Positions 1 through 8,097 of a stretch of 18,745 bases of DNA are shown here, piece by piece. The notes beneath the pieces are model-generated. The model saw only the letters and a program-made list of their open reading frames with translations, was not told the DNA's origin and ran no database searches. The translations under genes were made by a program, and so were the position numbers. Numbering within the stretch: position 1 is the first letter of the stretch; each line of letters begins with the position of its first letter. The stretch comes from an uncultured Lachnospiraceae bacterium (GTDB taxonomy: Bacteria > Bacillota_A > Clostridia > Lachnospirales > Lachnospiraceae), in the NCBI GenBank assembly GCA_910587905.1, contig CAJUOF010000141.1:1-18745 (forward strand). The letters are read 5' to 3'.

Positions 1-741
1 CATCCCATGGCCGGCTCCGAAAAGAGCGGTTATGCCTACTCCACGGACCACCTTGTGGAAAACGCGTATTACGTCATTACCCCCACAGCCCTCTCTCCTG
101 CAGACAAGGTGGAAGAACTTAAGAAACTGGTTCTTTCCCTGTCAGCCCTGCCCCTGATTCTGAATTACAGAGAGCACGACTACATCGTGGCCGGCATCAG
201 CCATCTTCCCCACCTGATTGCAGCAAGTCTGGTAAAGCTGGTGAAGGATAAGGACACGCCGGAGCAGACCATGAAGCTGGTAGCCGCCGGAGGTTTTAAA
301 GATATCACCAGGATCGCTTCCTCCTCTCCCGTCATGTGGCAGCAGATCTGTGCCGCCAACAGGGAACAGGTCAGAGACATCCTGGGGGATTACATTGAGG
401 CATTGAGCCAGATACACGCGGCTGTGGCAAAGGGCAATGACGAGGTCATTTATGATCTTTTCGACGTCTCGAGGGAATACCGGAACTCCATCGCCGACCG
501 GTCGGCCGGCCCTATCAAAAAGGATTTTGCCGTTTACTGTGACATCGTGGACGAATCCGGAGCCATTGCGACCATTGCAACCATCCTGGCCACCCACCAG
601 ATCAGTATCAAAAACATCGGCATCATCCATAACCGGGAGTTTGAAGAAGGCGTCCTAAAGATCGAGTTTTACCGAGAAGATGCTTCCTTGCAGGCCGCAG
701 AGCTTCTGGCCCAGTGCCGTTATACCATATACCGGAGATAA
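1..741 (+). CDS. tyrA: Prephenate dehydrogenase, C-terminal part (5' end outside window)
   Basis: The protein oxidatively decarboxylates prephenate to 4-hydroxyphenylpyruvate with NAD+, the committed step to tyrosine, in the cytosol. The frame is open from base 1, and the first residues, HPMAGSEKSG, are the conserved motif carrying the catalytic histidine of TyrA. The N-terminal Rossmann NAD-binding half is therefore missing because the window starts inside the gene. The ATG at base 7 is an internal methionine. The middle contains the helical-domain signature FKDITRIASSSPVMW. The last ~70 residues (from about FAVYCDIVDESGA) read as an ACT domain, which in this family usually gives feedback control by an aromatic amino acid. 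The stop is followed after 53 bp by aroA on the same strand, so both likely belong to one aromatic operon. Identity is clear; only the true start is unseen. Confidence 0.93.
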   Translation, partial: HPMAGSEKSGYAYSTDHLVENAYYVITPTALSPADKVEELKKLVLSLSALPLILNYREHDYIVAGISHLPHLIAASLVKLVKDKDTPEQTMKLVAAGGFKDITRIASSSPVMWQQICAANREQVRDILGDYIEALSQIHAAVAKGNDEVIYDLFDVSREYRNSIADRSAGPIKKDFAVYCDIVDESGAIATIATILATHQISIKNIGIIHNREFEEGVLKIEFYREDASLQAAELLAQCRYTIYRR

Positions 742-794
742 TAGCCGGCCCAATCTGACGAATAAGGCTAACGCTTAGAAAATGAGGTATTTCC

Positions 795-2072
795 ATGAAT
801 AAGACTCCGCTCCTTGGCGAACTGACGGTTCCCGGAGACAAATCCATCTCCCACAGAAGTGTCATGCTCGGCGCCCTGGCGAAGGGCACCACAAAAATAG
901 AAAACTTTCTCCAGGGTGCCGACTGCCTGTCCACCATTGACTGTTTTCGGGCCCTAGGTATCTCCATTGAAAATCATGGGGACAAGAACCGTATCCTGAT
1001 CCACGGAAAGGGTCTCCGCGGGCTCTCGGCCCCCCACTCGGTGTTAGACTGCGGAAACAGCGGCACAACGACCCGCCTGATCTCCGGAATCCTGGCGGCC
1101 CAGCCCTTTTCCTGCGAGCTGACAGGAGATGCTTCCATTAAAAAGCGCCCCATGGGACGGATCATCACGCCCCTCACCGCCATGGGTGCCGACATCTCCA
1201 GCATAAACAGGAACGGGTGTGCTCCCCTCAAAATCCGGGGACGGCACCTTACGGGAATCCATTATCAGTCTCCTGTAGCATCGGCCCAGGTAAAATCCTC
1301 TGTGCTCTTAGCCGGCCTCTATGCGGACGGCCTCACCACGGTCACGGAGCCCTACCCTTCCAGAAACCATACAGAGCTGATGCTCGGCGGCTTTGGTGCC
1401 CGGGTGGAAACTGACGGCTCATCCGCCACACTCACCCCGCCGAACGAACTCTTTGCCCAGGAGCTCACCGTGCCGGGGGATATTTCCTCCGCCGCATATT
1501 TTATCACGGCGGCGGCCCTGATCCCCGGCTCCGAACTTCTGATCAAAAACGTGGGCGTCAACCCAACCCGTGACGGCATCCTCCGGGTCTACCAGTCCAT
1601 GGGCGCCGACATCACCCGCTTACATGAGCGGACAGGCTCCGGGGAACCGGTCGCTGACCTTCTGATCCGGGGCGGGCGACTCTGTGGCACTTCCATCGGT
1701 GGAGCCCTGATTCCCGCCTTAATCGACGAGCTTCCCATCATCGCGGTCGCCGCCTGCTTTGCCGAAGGGGAAACTGTGATCTTTGATGCCGCAGAGCTCA
1801 AGGTGAAAGAGTCCAACCGCATCGCAGTCATGGCGGAGGGGCTTTCTTCTATGGGCGCCGACGTGACGGAAACGGAAGACGGCATGATCATCCGGGGCGG
1901 ACGTCCCTTAAAATCAGCCGTCATCCATAGCCGCTTAGACCACCGCGTCGCCATGAGTTTTGCCATCGCCGGGCTCCTTTGTGGAGAAATGCCGGACATC
2001 AAAGGAGGGGATTGTGTCAAAATCTCCTATCCCGATTTTTATGATGATTTAAAAAAAGTGACTTCCTGTTGA
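795..2072 (+). CDS. aroA: 3-phosphoshikimate 1-carboxyvinyltransferase (EPSP synthase)
   Basis: The enzyme joins phosphoenolpyruvate to shikimate-3-phosphate to give EPSP, the sixth step of the shikimate pathway, in the cytosol. The 425-residue length is normal. Family motifs appear in order: GDKSISHRS near residue 14 with the substrate-binding lysine, DCGNSGTTTR near residue 84, SIKKRPMGR near residue 113, QVKSSVLLAGLYADG, DELPIIAVAACFAEG, ELKVKESNRI, and DHRVAMSFAIAGLL near the end. The start is set by GAGG at 784-787, seven bases before the ATG. The gene follows tyrA closely on the same strand. The glycine of GNSGT, whose alanine replacement marks some glyphosate-tolerant enzymes, is present, while the RPMGR stretch resembles the class II form. 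Class therefore cannot be assigned by eye. No clear terminator is visible in the 110 bp downstream, where the next gene converges. Confidence 0.97.
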   Translation: MNKTPLLGELTVPGDKSISHRSVMLGALAKGTTKIENFLQGADCLSTIDCFRALGISIENHGDKNRILIHGKGLRGLSAPHSVLDCGNSGTTTRLISGILAAQPFSCELTGDASIKKRPMGRIITPLTAMGADISSINRNGCAPLKIRGRHLTGIHYQSPVASAQVKSSVLLAGLYADGLTTVTEPYPSRNHTELMLGGFGARVETDGSSATLTPPNELFAQELTVPGDISSAAYFITAAALIPGSELLIKNVGVNPTRDGILRVYQSMGADITRLHERTGSGEPVADLLIRGGRLCGTSIGGALIPALIDELPIIAVAACFAEGETVIFDAAELKVKESNRIAVMAEGLSSMGADVTETEDGMIIRGGRPLKSAVIHSRLDHRVAMSFAIAGLLCGEMPDIKGGDCVKISYPDFYDDLKKVTSC

Positions 2073-2182
2073 CAGTGATACGTGGAACATGACCGTTTAA
2101 TTTGATTTTCGGATCTGCTTTTCCTATGTTTTTGATATGCTATTCGATTTGCCTGTTAGAACATCTGATTCTTTGACATGCT

Positions 2183-2632
2183 TTACCCAAACATCTGCAA
2201 TTTTTGACTATGTTCAGAAACGACTTTTTTCAAAATGTCGATCTCTACCCACAATTGCCCGATCTGTGCGGCCTCTTTCTCATACTTCTTTGCGGACGGC
2301 ACATAATTTTCTGCCAAAAGCCTGATCTGAGGTTCTATGTTCATCTCAACGCACAGGCGGGCATCCCTGATGTCGATTTTCACAAGTTCTAACACCTTTT
2401 TCAGCTCGGCGGCATCCCTCTTCAATCCTACAATGTCAGCCTTCACCGCCTTCAGTTCCTCTTTCAGCCCGGCGACATCGGCCTTCAGTTCCACGATGTC
2501 AGCCTTCACCGCCTTCAGTTCCTCTTTCAGCTCGGCGACATCCACCTTCAGTTCCGCAATGTCCGCTCTGATTGGCTGTAATTTTTGGTCCATCATTTCT
2601 GACAGGGCCAATAATAATTCTTGACTTGACAT
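2183..2632 (-). CDS. Hypothetical protein with repeated coiled-coil heptads
   Basis: This is a 149-residue protein of unknown function. The start is the ATG at 2632, because AGAGGAGG lies five bases upstream; an in-frame ATG 14 codons further up has no such site. The N-terminus (MSSQELLLALSEMMDQKLQPI) looks helical. Residues ~23 to 85 are a run of heptads of the type ADIAELKVDVAELKEELK, with 21-residue units that repeat almost exactly, so a long coiled coil and oligomerisation are expected. The C-terminal ~55 residues are a second charged helical region ending SEHSQKLQMFG. There is no signal peptide or membrane segment. It stands alone, convergent with aroA and downstream of the efp terminator-like hairpin. 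Similar ELK-repeat proteins occur in Clostridia and in phages, but no function can be assigned. Confidence 0.75.
   Translation of the reverse strand: MSSQELLLALSEMMDQKLQPIRADIAELKVDVAELKEELKAVKADIVELKADVAGLKEELKAVKADIVGLKRDAAELKKVLELVKIDIRDARLCVEMNIEPQIRLLAENYVPSAKKYEKEAAQIGQLWVEIDILKKVVSEHSQKLQMFG
2433..2558. repeat. Two near-identical 63-bp tandem units (partial third on each side)
   Basis: ATGTCAGCCTTCACCGCC starts at 2433 and again at 2496. The two 63-bp units are nearly identical. Degenerate copies continue to about 2403 on one side and 2570 on the other. Sixty-three bp equals 21 residues, or three heptads, so gain or loss of a unit keeps both the reading frame and the coiled-coil phase of the host gene. 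Confidence 0.85.
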
Positions 2633-2714
2633 AGTGTCCTCCTCTCTTATGATTTTGTTTCCTAAATTTACCACGTTCTAAAAGAAAAGTACACCCACTA
2701 ACAGGCAGGATCGT

Positions 2715-2755
2715 AAAAAGGCGCCGTCCCATGTCCTCTCCCACATGAAAACGGC
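2715..2755 (-). terminator. Terminator-like hairpin after the efp gene cluster
   Basis: Read on the minus strand, GCCGT...CATGT pairs with ACATG...ACGGC across an 8-nt loop, with G-U pairs and a small bulge between the two helices. A run of five T (2719 to 2715) follows three bases later. It lies about 120 nt after the efp stop and before the start of the coiled-coil gene on the same strand, so it probably ends the coaBC-to-efp transcript. The stem is imperfect. Confidence 0.5.
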
Positions 2756-2879
2756 AGCCTTCCCATTCCTGACATATCCAATTACAACAATTACTCGTTC
2801 AACTTATCAATATCCGTCAGATTCACGCCGGCCACAGTAAGAAATATGACCGCCTACGTTTTCTGTATCATACCCGCCT

Positions 2880-3437
2880 TTACGCCCTGGACAGATACTC
2901 CCCGGTCCTGGTGTCGATCTTGATCTTGTCCCCCTGGTCCACGAACAGCGGCACATAAACGACTGCGCCGGTCTCCACGGTGGCAGGCTTCGTCGCACCG
3001 GTGGCCGTGTCGCCCTTGAAGCCGGGCTCCGTCTCCGTGATCTCCAGTTCCACGAAGAGGGGCGGCTCGATGGAGAACACCTGTCCCTTGTGGGAGCAGA
3101 CCTTGACCATCTCATTCTCCTTCACGAACTTGAGCGCATCGCCGATCATGTCCTTGCTCAGCGGAATCTGCTCGTAAGTATTCACGTCCATGAAATAAAA
3201 CAGATCCCCGTCGCTGTATAGATACTGCATATCCACCCGCTCGATATGGGCGTTCTCAAACTTCTCCGTGGGGCGGAAGGTCTTTTCCACCACGCCTCCG
3301 CTCTTAATATTCTTTAACTTGGTCCTTACAAAGGCCGCACCCTTTCCGGGCTTCACATGCTGGAATTCAATGATCTGAAATACGTTTCCCTCGATCTCCA
3401 CCGTAATGCCGTTCCTAAAATCACCAGCTGATACCAT
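2880..3437 (-). CDS. efp: Elongation factor P
   Basis: EF-P binds between the P and E sites of the ribosome and relieves stalling at consecutive prolines. The 185-residue length is standard for the three-domain (KOW-like/OB/OB) protein. The loop KPGKGAAF places lysine 32 at its tip, the position that is modified in Bacillus-type EF-P. The C-terminal signature FVDQGDKIKIDTRTGEYLSRA is typical. The start is supported by AAGGAGGAG about ten bases upstream of the ATG at 3437. It is the last gene of a co-oriented run, 61 bp downstream of yqeG, and is followed by a terminator-like hairpin. No EpmA-type modification gene is seen in the window. Confidence 0.97.
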   Translation of the reverse strand: MVSAGDFRNGITVEIEGNVFQIIEFQHVKPGKGAAFVRTKLKNIKSGGVVEKTFRPTEKFENAHIERVDMQYLYSDGDLFYFMDVNTYEQIPLSKDMIGDALKFVKENEMVKVCSHKGQVFSIEPPLFVELEITETEPGFKGDTATGATKPATVETGAVVYVPLFVDQGDKIKIDTRTGEYLSRA

Positions 3438-3498
3438 GTCCTGATACTCCTCCTTCAGTGTTCAACTTGTCTATCTGTTCTATTTTATCCCATATTTC

Positions 3499-4005
3499 CT
3501 ACTTTTTCAAGGATTTTTTGTAGAAATGGAGCACGATCCGCTCCAGGCGCCGCTTGAGGACGATCTGGATCTCTTCCTTGGGATGGATGGGCTTCACCAG
3601 AATGCTGTAGATGCCGCTACGCTTTGCCCCGTAGACGTCCGTGAAGAGCTGGTCCCCCACGAAGACCGTGGAAGCCTCGTCCGTCCCCATCTCCTCCATG
3701 GCCCTCCGGTAATTCCTCACGGAAGGCTTGTGGGCGTTGCAGATGTACCTGGTCTCCATGGCCCTTGCGAAGGGCTCCACCCTGGGTTTTTGATTGTTGG
3801 AGATGAGACAGGTCTCAAAACCCATGGCATGGAGCCGCCGAAACAGGGCCACCGCCTCCTTCGTCTCCGGCTTCCCGTGGGGCACCAGCGTGTTGTCAAT
3901 GTCAAACAGCAGGCCGCGGACCCCCCGCCCGTAGAGGGCACCATAGTCAATGCCATAGGAAGAATCCACATATTCATCCGGATAAAAACTTCTAAACCCA
4001 GCCAT
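3499..4005 (-). CDS. yqeG: YqeG family HAD-type phosphatase
   Basis: This is a HAD-superfamily (subfamily IIIA) hydrolase of the YqeG type, a small cytosolic phosphatase whose natural substrate is unsettled. All four HAD motifs are visible: DIDNTL with Asp35 and Asp37 as nucleophile and acid/base, ISNN as motif II, the lysine in AHKPS as motif III, and VGDQLFTD as motif IV. The 168-residue length matches the family, which lacks a large cap domain. The ATG at 4005 overlaps the nrdR stop by one base (TGATG), with AGGAAAG just upstream; a GTG one codon earlier (4008) is an alternative giving a 4-bp overlap. Either way translation is probably coupled to nrdR. Confidence 0.92.
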   Translation of the reverse strand: MAGFRSFYPDEYVDSSYGIDYGALYGRGVRGLLFDIDNTLVPHGKPETKEAVALFRRLHAMGFETCLISNNQKPRVEPFARAMETRYICNAHKPSVRNYRRAMEEMGTDEASTVFVGDQLFTDVYGAKRSGIYSILVKPIHPKEEIQIVLKRRLERIVLHFYKKSLKK

Positions 4006-4466
4006 CACTCTTTCCTGCCTTTGTAGAGCTTTTCCAGTTCCATCAAAAACGTGTTCACGTCCTTGAATTCCCGGTACACGGAGGAAAACCGGACATAGGC
4101 CACCTCGTCCAGCTTCTTAAGCTTGTCCATCACCAGGTTTCCGATCCTCCTGGTGGTGATCTCCTTCTCCTCGCAGTTGAAGGCCTCGTTCTCCACCTCG
4201 TCCACCAGCCGGTCGATCTCCTGGGTGGAGATGGGCCGCTTATGGCAGGCCAAAAGAACCCCCGCCTCGATCTTGTCCCGGTCATAGGCCTGCCTGGTCT
4301 CGTCCTTTTTCACCACCATCAGGGGAATGGTCTCGATCTTCTCATAAGTGGTAAAACGCCTGTGGCAGACCTCGCACTGGCGTCGCCTGCGGATGGCGTT
4401 GTGCTCCTCCGCCGGCCTCGAGTCGATGACCCGGATATTCTCACTGCTGCAAAACGGACATTTCAT
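4005..4466 (-). CDS. nrdR: Transcriptional repressor NrdR
   Basis: NrdR represses ribonucleotide reductase genes in response to the ATP/dATP balance. The 153-residue protein has the expected two parts. The first is an N-terminal zinc ribbon with CPFC (Cys3, Cys6) and CEVC (Cys31, Cys34), including the segment DSRPAEEHNAIRRRRQC. The second is an ATP-cone from about residue 48 (PLMVVKKDETRQAYDRDKI) onward. The C-terminal VAYVRFSSVYREFKDVNTF is a family signature. Its targets are expected elsewhere, because no reductase gene is in the window. It lies 54 bp downstream of the YlmC/YmxH gene and overlaps yqeG, so it sits inside an operon-like run. Confidence 0.97.
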   Translation of the reverse strand: MKCPFCSSENIRVIDSRPAEEHNAIRRRRQCEVCHRRFTTYEKIETIPLMVVKKDETRQAYDRDKIEAGVLLACHKRPISTQEIDRLVDEVENEAFNCEEKEITTRRIGNLVMDKLKKLDEVAYVRFSSVYREFKDVNTFLMELEKLYKGRKE

Positions 4467-4520
4467 GGCAGACCTCCTGTTCCGGGGACCATCCGCCGCC
4501 GCTCCTGCAGGCCCCCTCTC

Positions 4521-4778
4521 CTATTTACACTTGTGCATGCATTCCTCCGTCACCGCCTTGACCAGCACGAAGTCCTCACCGATCTGCTCCACGCAGTGAA
4601 AGGGAATGACATATTCCGAATCCCGTCCCAGAAAGCCGCAGATATGGGCCGGGCCCGGGATGATGAACGACAAAATACAGCCGGTACGGCAGTCAAACTC
4701 CACGTCGGTGATAAAGCCGAGCCGTTTTCCGTCACAGATGTTGATGACCTCTTTCATCCGAAGCTCACAGATACGCAT
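4521..4778 (-). CDS. YlmC/YmxH family PRC-barrel sporulation protein
   Basis: This 85-residue protein is of the YlmC/YmxH type, a single small PRC-barrel domain found in spore-forming Firmicutes. The precise role is not known. The opening MRICELRMKEVINICDGKRL, followed by LGFITDVEFD and the CILSFIIPG strand, is the usual pattern. The segment SEYVIPFHCVEQIGEDFVLV forms the second half of the barrel. Three cysteines lie at or near the C-terminal half (HCV, ECMHKCK). The start is set by GGAAGGA six bases before the ATG at 4778. It lies between prfC and nrdR on the same strand with short gaps. Its presence suggests an endospore former, though such genes also persist in lineages that no longer sporulate. 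Confidence 0.88.
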   Translation of the reverse strand: MRICELRMKEVINICDGKRLGFITDVEFDCRTGCILSFIIPGPAHICGFLGRDSEYVIPFHCVEQIGEDFVLVKAVTEECMHKCK

Positions 4779-4879
4779 GGGAAATCCTTCCCCTCCCGGT
4801 CCCTTACCCTATCCTATGCGGACCGCCCGTCCCGGGTTCCCCAAGACGCTCCATGCCAGCAAAAAACTTACGAACCCCC

Positions 4880-6487
4880 TCAATTTCTGGAAAATTCCGC
4901 AAGCTCAAGCCCCGGATTCCGGTCCAGGACCATGCCCACGCTCCAACTGTTGACAAACAGAAGCAGCGGATTCCCCTTGAGGTCCTTGACCCGCTTCATG
5001 TCGGAGGTTCCCTGGAGCTTCGCCGCGTCAACCTCCTCCTTGTTGGCGATCCAGCGGATATGCTCGTAGGGAAGCGGTTCCAGCTTCACCTCCACGTTGT
5101 ACTCATTGTTCAGCCGAAACAGCAAAACGTCAAACTGGAGGACCCCCACCACGCCGACGATGATCTCCTCCATGCCGGTGTTGAACTCCTGGAAAATCTG
5201 GATGGCGCCCTCCTGGGCGATCTGGTTCACACCCTTTAAAAACTGCTTCCGCTTCATGGTGTCCATCTGCTTGAGCCTGGCGAAATGCTCCGGCGCAAAG
5301 GTCGGGATCCCCTCATAGGCGAACTTCTTCCCCGACGAAGTGAAAGTATCCCCGATGGAAAAGAGCCCCGGGTCGAACACGCCGATAATGTCCCCCGCAT
5401 AGGCCTCCTCCACGATCTTGCGCTCCTGGGCCATCATCTGCTGGGGCTGGGACAGCTTCGCCCTCCGGCCCCCCTGGACATGGTTGACCTCCATCCCCGC
5501 CTCGAACTTTCCGGAACAGATCCGCATAAAGGCGATCCGGTCCCGGTGGGCCTTGTTCATGTTGGCCTGGATCTTAAAGACGAAAGCCGAAAACTCCTCC
5601 GTAACCGGGTCAATGAGCCCGATATCCGCATTCCTGGGAAGCGGGGGCGTCGTCATTTTCAGGAAATGCGTGAGGAAGGTCTCCACTCCGAAGTTGGTCA
5701 GGGCCGAGCCGAAAAACACCGGGGAAAGCTTCCCCTGCCTCACAAGCTCCATGTCAAGCTCCTGCCCCGCCCCGTCGAGAAGCTCAATATCCTCCAGAAG
5801 CTGGCCGTAAAAGCCCTCTCCCAGAGCCTCCGCCGCCGAAGGGTCCGAAAGAGGCACCTGCCTCACCGCCACCTCCTTCTGGCCGTTCATGGCCGCCGTG
5901 AACAGGCTGACACACTTCAAATCCCGCTCATAGACCCCCTTAAACTCCTTGCCGGAGCCGATGGGCCAGTTGACCGGGCAGGTGGCGATCCCCAGCACCG
6001 ACTCGATCTCGTCCATCAGCTCGAAGGGATCGTTGGCCTCCCGGTCCATCTTGTTGATAAACGTAAAAATCGGAATCTGTCTCAGCAGGCAGACCTTGAA
6101 CAGCTTGATGGTCTGGGCCTCCACGCCCTTGCTGGCGTCGATGACCATGACTGCGGAGTCGGCGGCCATCAGCGTCCGGTAGGTATCCTCCGAGAAATCC
6201 TGGTGCCCCGGCGTATCCAAAATATTGATGCAAAAGCCCCCGTAATTAAACTGGAGCACCGACGAGGTCACGGAGATCCCCCTCTGCTTCTCAATCTCCA
6301 TCCAGTCGGAGACCGCATGCTTCGCCGTCTTCTTCCCCTTCACCGAGCCCGCCAGGTTGATGGCCCCCCCGTAGAGAAGAAACTTCTCCGTCAGCGTGGT
6401 CTTGCCCGCGTCCGGATGGGAAATGATCGCAAACGTCCTCCTCTTCTCAATTTCCTGTCTTAACACTTCCTGCTTCGATAACGCCAC
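4880..6487 (-). CDS. prfC: Peptide chain release factor 3
   Basis: RF3 is a ribosome-associated GTPase that recycles RF1/RF2 after termination. The 535-residue length is close to the family norm. The G-domain motifs are in order: P-loop SHPDAGKTTLTEK near residue 23, DTPGHQDFSEDTYRTL near residue 90, and NKMDREANDPFELMDEIE near residue 145. Domain II and the RF3 C-terminal region (for example LQFDVLLFRLNNEYNVEV and YEHIRWI) follow. The RF3-type spacing and length distinguish it from EF-G. The start is a GTG at 6487, preceded by GAGGAT; the nearby ATG is out of frame. It sits 50 bp downstream of cls and 101 bp upstream of the YlmC/YmxH gene, all in one direction. Confidence 0.97.
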   Translation of the reverse strand: MALSKQEVLRQEIEKRRTFAIISHPDAGKTTLTEKFLLYGGAINLAGSVKGKKTAKHAVSDWMEIEKQRGISVTSSVLQFNYGGFCINILDTPGHQDFSEDTYRTLMAADSAVMVIDASKGVEAQTIKLFKVCLLRQIPIFTFINKMDREANDPFELMDEIESVLGIATCPVNWPIGSGKEFKGVYERDLKCVSLFTAAMNGQKEVAVRQVPLSDPSAAEALGEGFYGQLLEDIELLDGAGQELDMELVRQGKLSPVFFGSALTNFGVETFLTHFLKMTTPPLPRNADIGLIDPVTEEFSAFVFKIQANMNKAHRDRIAFMRICSGKFEAGMEVNHVQGGRRAKLSQPQQMMAQERKIVEEAYAGDIIGVFDPGLFSIGDTFTSSGKKFAYEGIPTFAPEHFARLKQMDTMKRKQFLKGVNQIAQEGAIQIFQEFNTGMEEIIVGVVGVLQFDVLLFRLNNEYNVEVKLEPLPYEHIRWIANKEEVDAAKLQGTSDMKRVKDLKGNPLLLFVNSWSVGMVLDRNPGLELAEFSRN

Positions 6488-6537
6488 GTATCCATCCTCT
6501 TTTCTATCATATTGCGTTCCGGCACCTCATGCCGTCT

Positions 6538-8097
6538 TTAAAACAGCGGTTCAAACAGATGCATGGCCGACACCAGCACCCGCTCATAGATCGGCCGCTT
6601 CCTGCAAAACTCCATGGTGACCTCCATGGCCTCCCCCTCCATGGTCCTCACAAAATCCTCCTTGAGTTCCAGCACCGCCTCCGTCCGGTAGAGGAGGGCC
6701 CCGCACTCAAAGTGCAGGTACAGGCTCCGGTAGTCCAGATTGATGCTGCCGATGGCCGCAAGCTCGTCGTCCGCCACAAAAGCCTTCGTGTGGAGGAATC
6801 CCGGCAGATACTCATAAATCCGCACCCCCGCGTCCAGAAGCCTGGCATAATAGGAGCGGGTCAGCATGAAAATCAGCTTCTTGTCCGGAACGTGGGGCGT
6901 CATGATCCGCACGTCCACACCGCTCTTCGCCGCCAGCGTGAGGGCCACCGCCATCTCCTGATCAATGATCAGGTAAGGCGTGTAAATATACACATACCGC
7001 TTCGCACCGTGAAGGATGTTCAAATACACATTCTCCCCGGTACAGTCATGGTCCAGTGGGGAATCCCCGTAGGGAAGCACGTAGCCGGGCCGCGAAGGGC
7101 CGCCCTCCGAAGTCTCCCCGCTCGTCCGGGAGCCGAAAACTGCCCGGTATCGTCCGTAGTCAAAATCCGTATGGCGGATGGAATTCCACATGCCGAGGAA
7201 CATGGCCGTGTAATTCCAGACGGCCTCGCCCTTAATCACCACGCCGCCGTCCTTCCAGTGTCCAAACCGTTCCTTCTTATTAATATATTCGTCCGCCAGA
7301 TTTAAGCCCCCGCAGAAGGCCGTATGGCCGTCGATCACCGCGATCTTCCGGTGGTCCCGGTTGTTGAAGACCGCCGACATGACCGGGCGCAGCAGATTGA
7401 ACCGCCGGCACACGATCCCCCTCTTCTCCAGAAACTCCGGGTAATCCCGGGGGAGCAGCCAAATACAGCCCACGTCGTCGTAGAGCAGGCGCACCTCCAC
7501 CCCCTCCTTCGCCTTCTCCGTGAGAATCTCCAGGATCGTGTCCCACATGTACCCCCGCTCGATGATGAAATACTCCAGGAAAACGAACCGCTCCGCCCGC
7601 TTAAGGGCCCCGCAGAGCTCCTCGAAATACTCCTCCCCGCCAGAAAAATAGTGGGTAAACCCATTCCTCCCCGCCGGGTAATGGGCCGTCCGGTACAGAT
7701 AAGAAAACTGCCTTGCCACCGCCGGGTCCGCCGAAAAAAGCTCCTTTGCAACGCTTTCCGGCTGTTCCATCAGGGGATCGAGCTCCTCGTCGATCTGCCT
7801 GTGCTTCCTCCTCTCGGCAACAATGGTGTTGCCCCGGCCAAAAAACAGATAGAGGATCGTCCCCAGGATCGGAACACTCAGGATCAGGATGCTCCAGGCC
7901 AGCTTGTAGGCCGGATTGTACCATTCCTGGGCAATGTACATGACGAAGATCAGCCCGATGAGAGACAGCGCCGCCGTGATCACCCAGTAATACCGGCCGA
8001 GAAACAAAATGGACGCCACGATCCAGGCCACCTGGAGCATCATCACAATGGCGACCCACACCATCCGGCTGGTTAAAAACTTAAGAATCCGCCTCAT
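6538..8097 (-). CDS. cls: Cardiolipin synthase, phospholipase D type
   Basis: The enzyme condenses two phosphatidylglycerol molecules to cardiolipin and glycerol at the cytoplasmic membrane. The 519-residue protein begins with hydrophobic helices (residues ~12 to 36, 38 to 55 and 68 to 86). It has two phospholipase D HKD motifs: HRKIAVID followed by GGLNLADEY, and HTKAFVADD followed by GSINLDYRS. This two-motif layout is the bacterial Cls form. The ATG at 8097 lies inside the 3' end of coaBC, with a 17-bp overlap. An in-frame stop lies four codons upstream, so this is the first ATG, but the only Shine-Dalgarno-like bases (AGAAGG) almost touch it. Translation may therefore depend on ribosomes finishing coaBC. 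Other phospholipid synthases of the PLD family are less likely given the full motif set. Confidence 0.95.
   Translation of the reverse strand: MRRILKFLTSRMVWVAIVMMLQVAWIVASILFLGRYYWVITAALSLIGLIFVMYIAQEWYNPAYKLAWSILILSVPILGTILYLFFGRGNTIVAERRKHRQIDEELDPLMEQPESVAKELFSADPAVARQFSYLYRTAHYPAGRNGFTHYFSGGEEYFEELCGALKRAERFVFLEYFIIERGYMWDTILEILTEKAKEGVEVRLLYDDVGCIWLLPRDYPEFLEKRGIVCRRFNLLRPVMSAVFNNRDHRKIAVIDGHTAFCGGLNLADEYINKKERFGHWKDGGVVIKGEAVWNYTAMFLGMWNSIRHTDFDYGRYRAVFGSRTSGETSEGGPSRPGYVLPYGDSPLDHDCTGENVYLNILHGAKRYVYIYTPYLIIDQEMAVALTLAAKSGVDVRIMTPHVPDKKLIFMLTRSYYARLLDAGVRIYEYLPGFLHTKAFVADDELAAIGSINLDYRSLYLHFECGALLYRTEAVLELKEDFVRTMEGEAMEVTMEFCRKRPIYERVLVSAMHLFEPLF

Noticed and set aside
4242..5069. Long plus-strand open frames opposite nrdR, prfC, cls, coaBC and the phosphate genes (for example 4242-5069, 5285-6463, 8009-9205)
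   Set aside because: They are antisense to clear genes, rich in Arg/Pro/His as expected for complement frames in GC-rich DNA, and have no family motifs.
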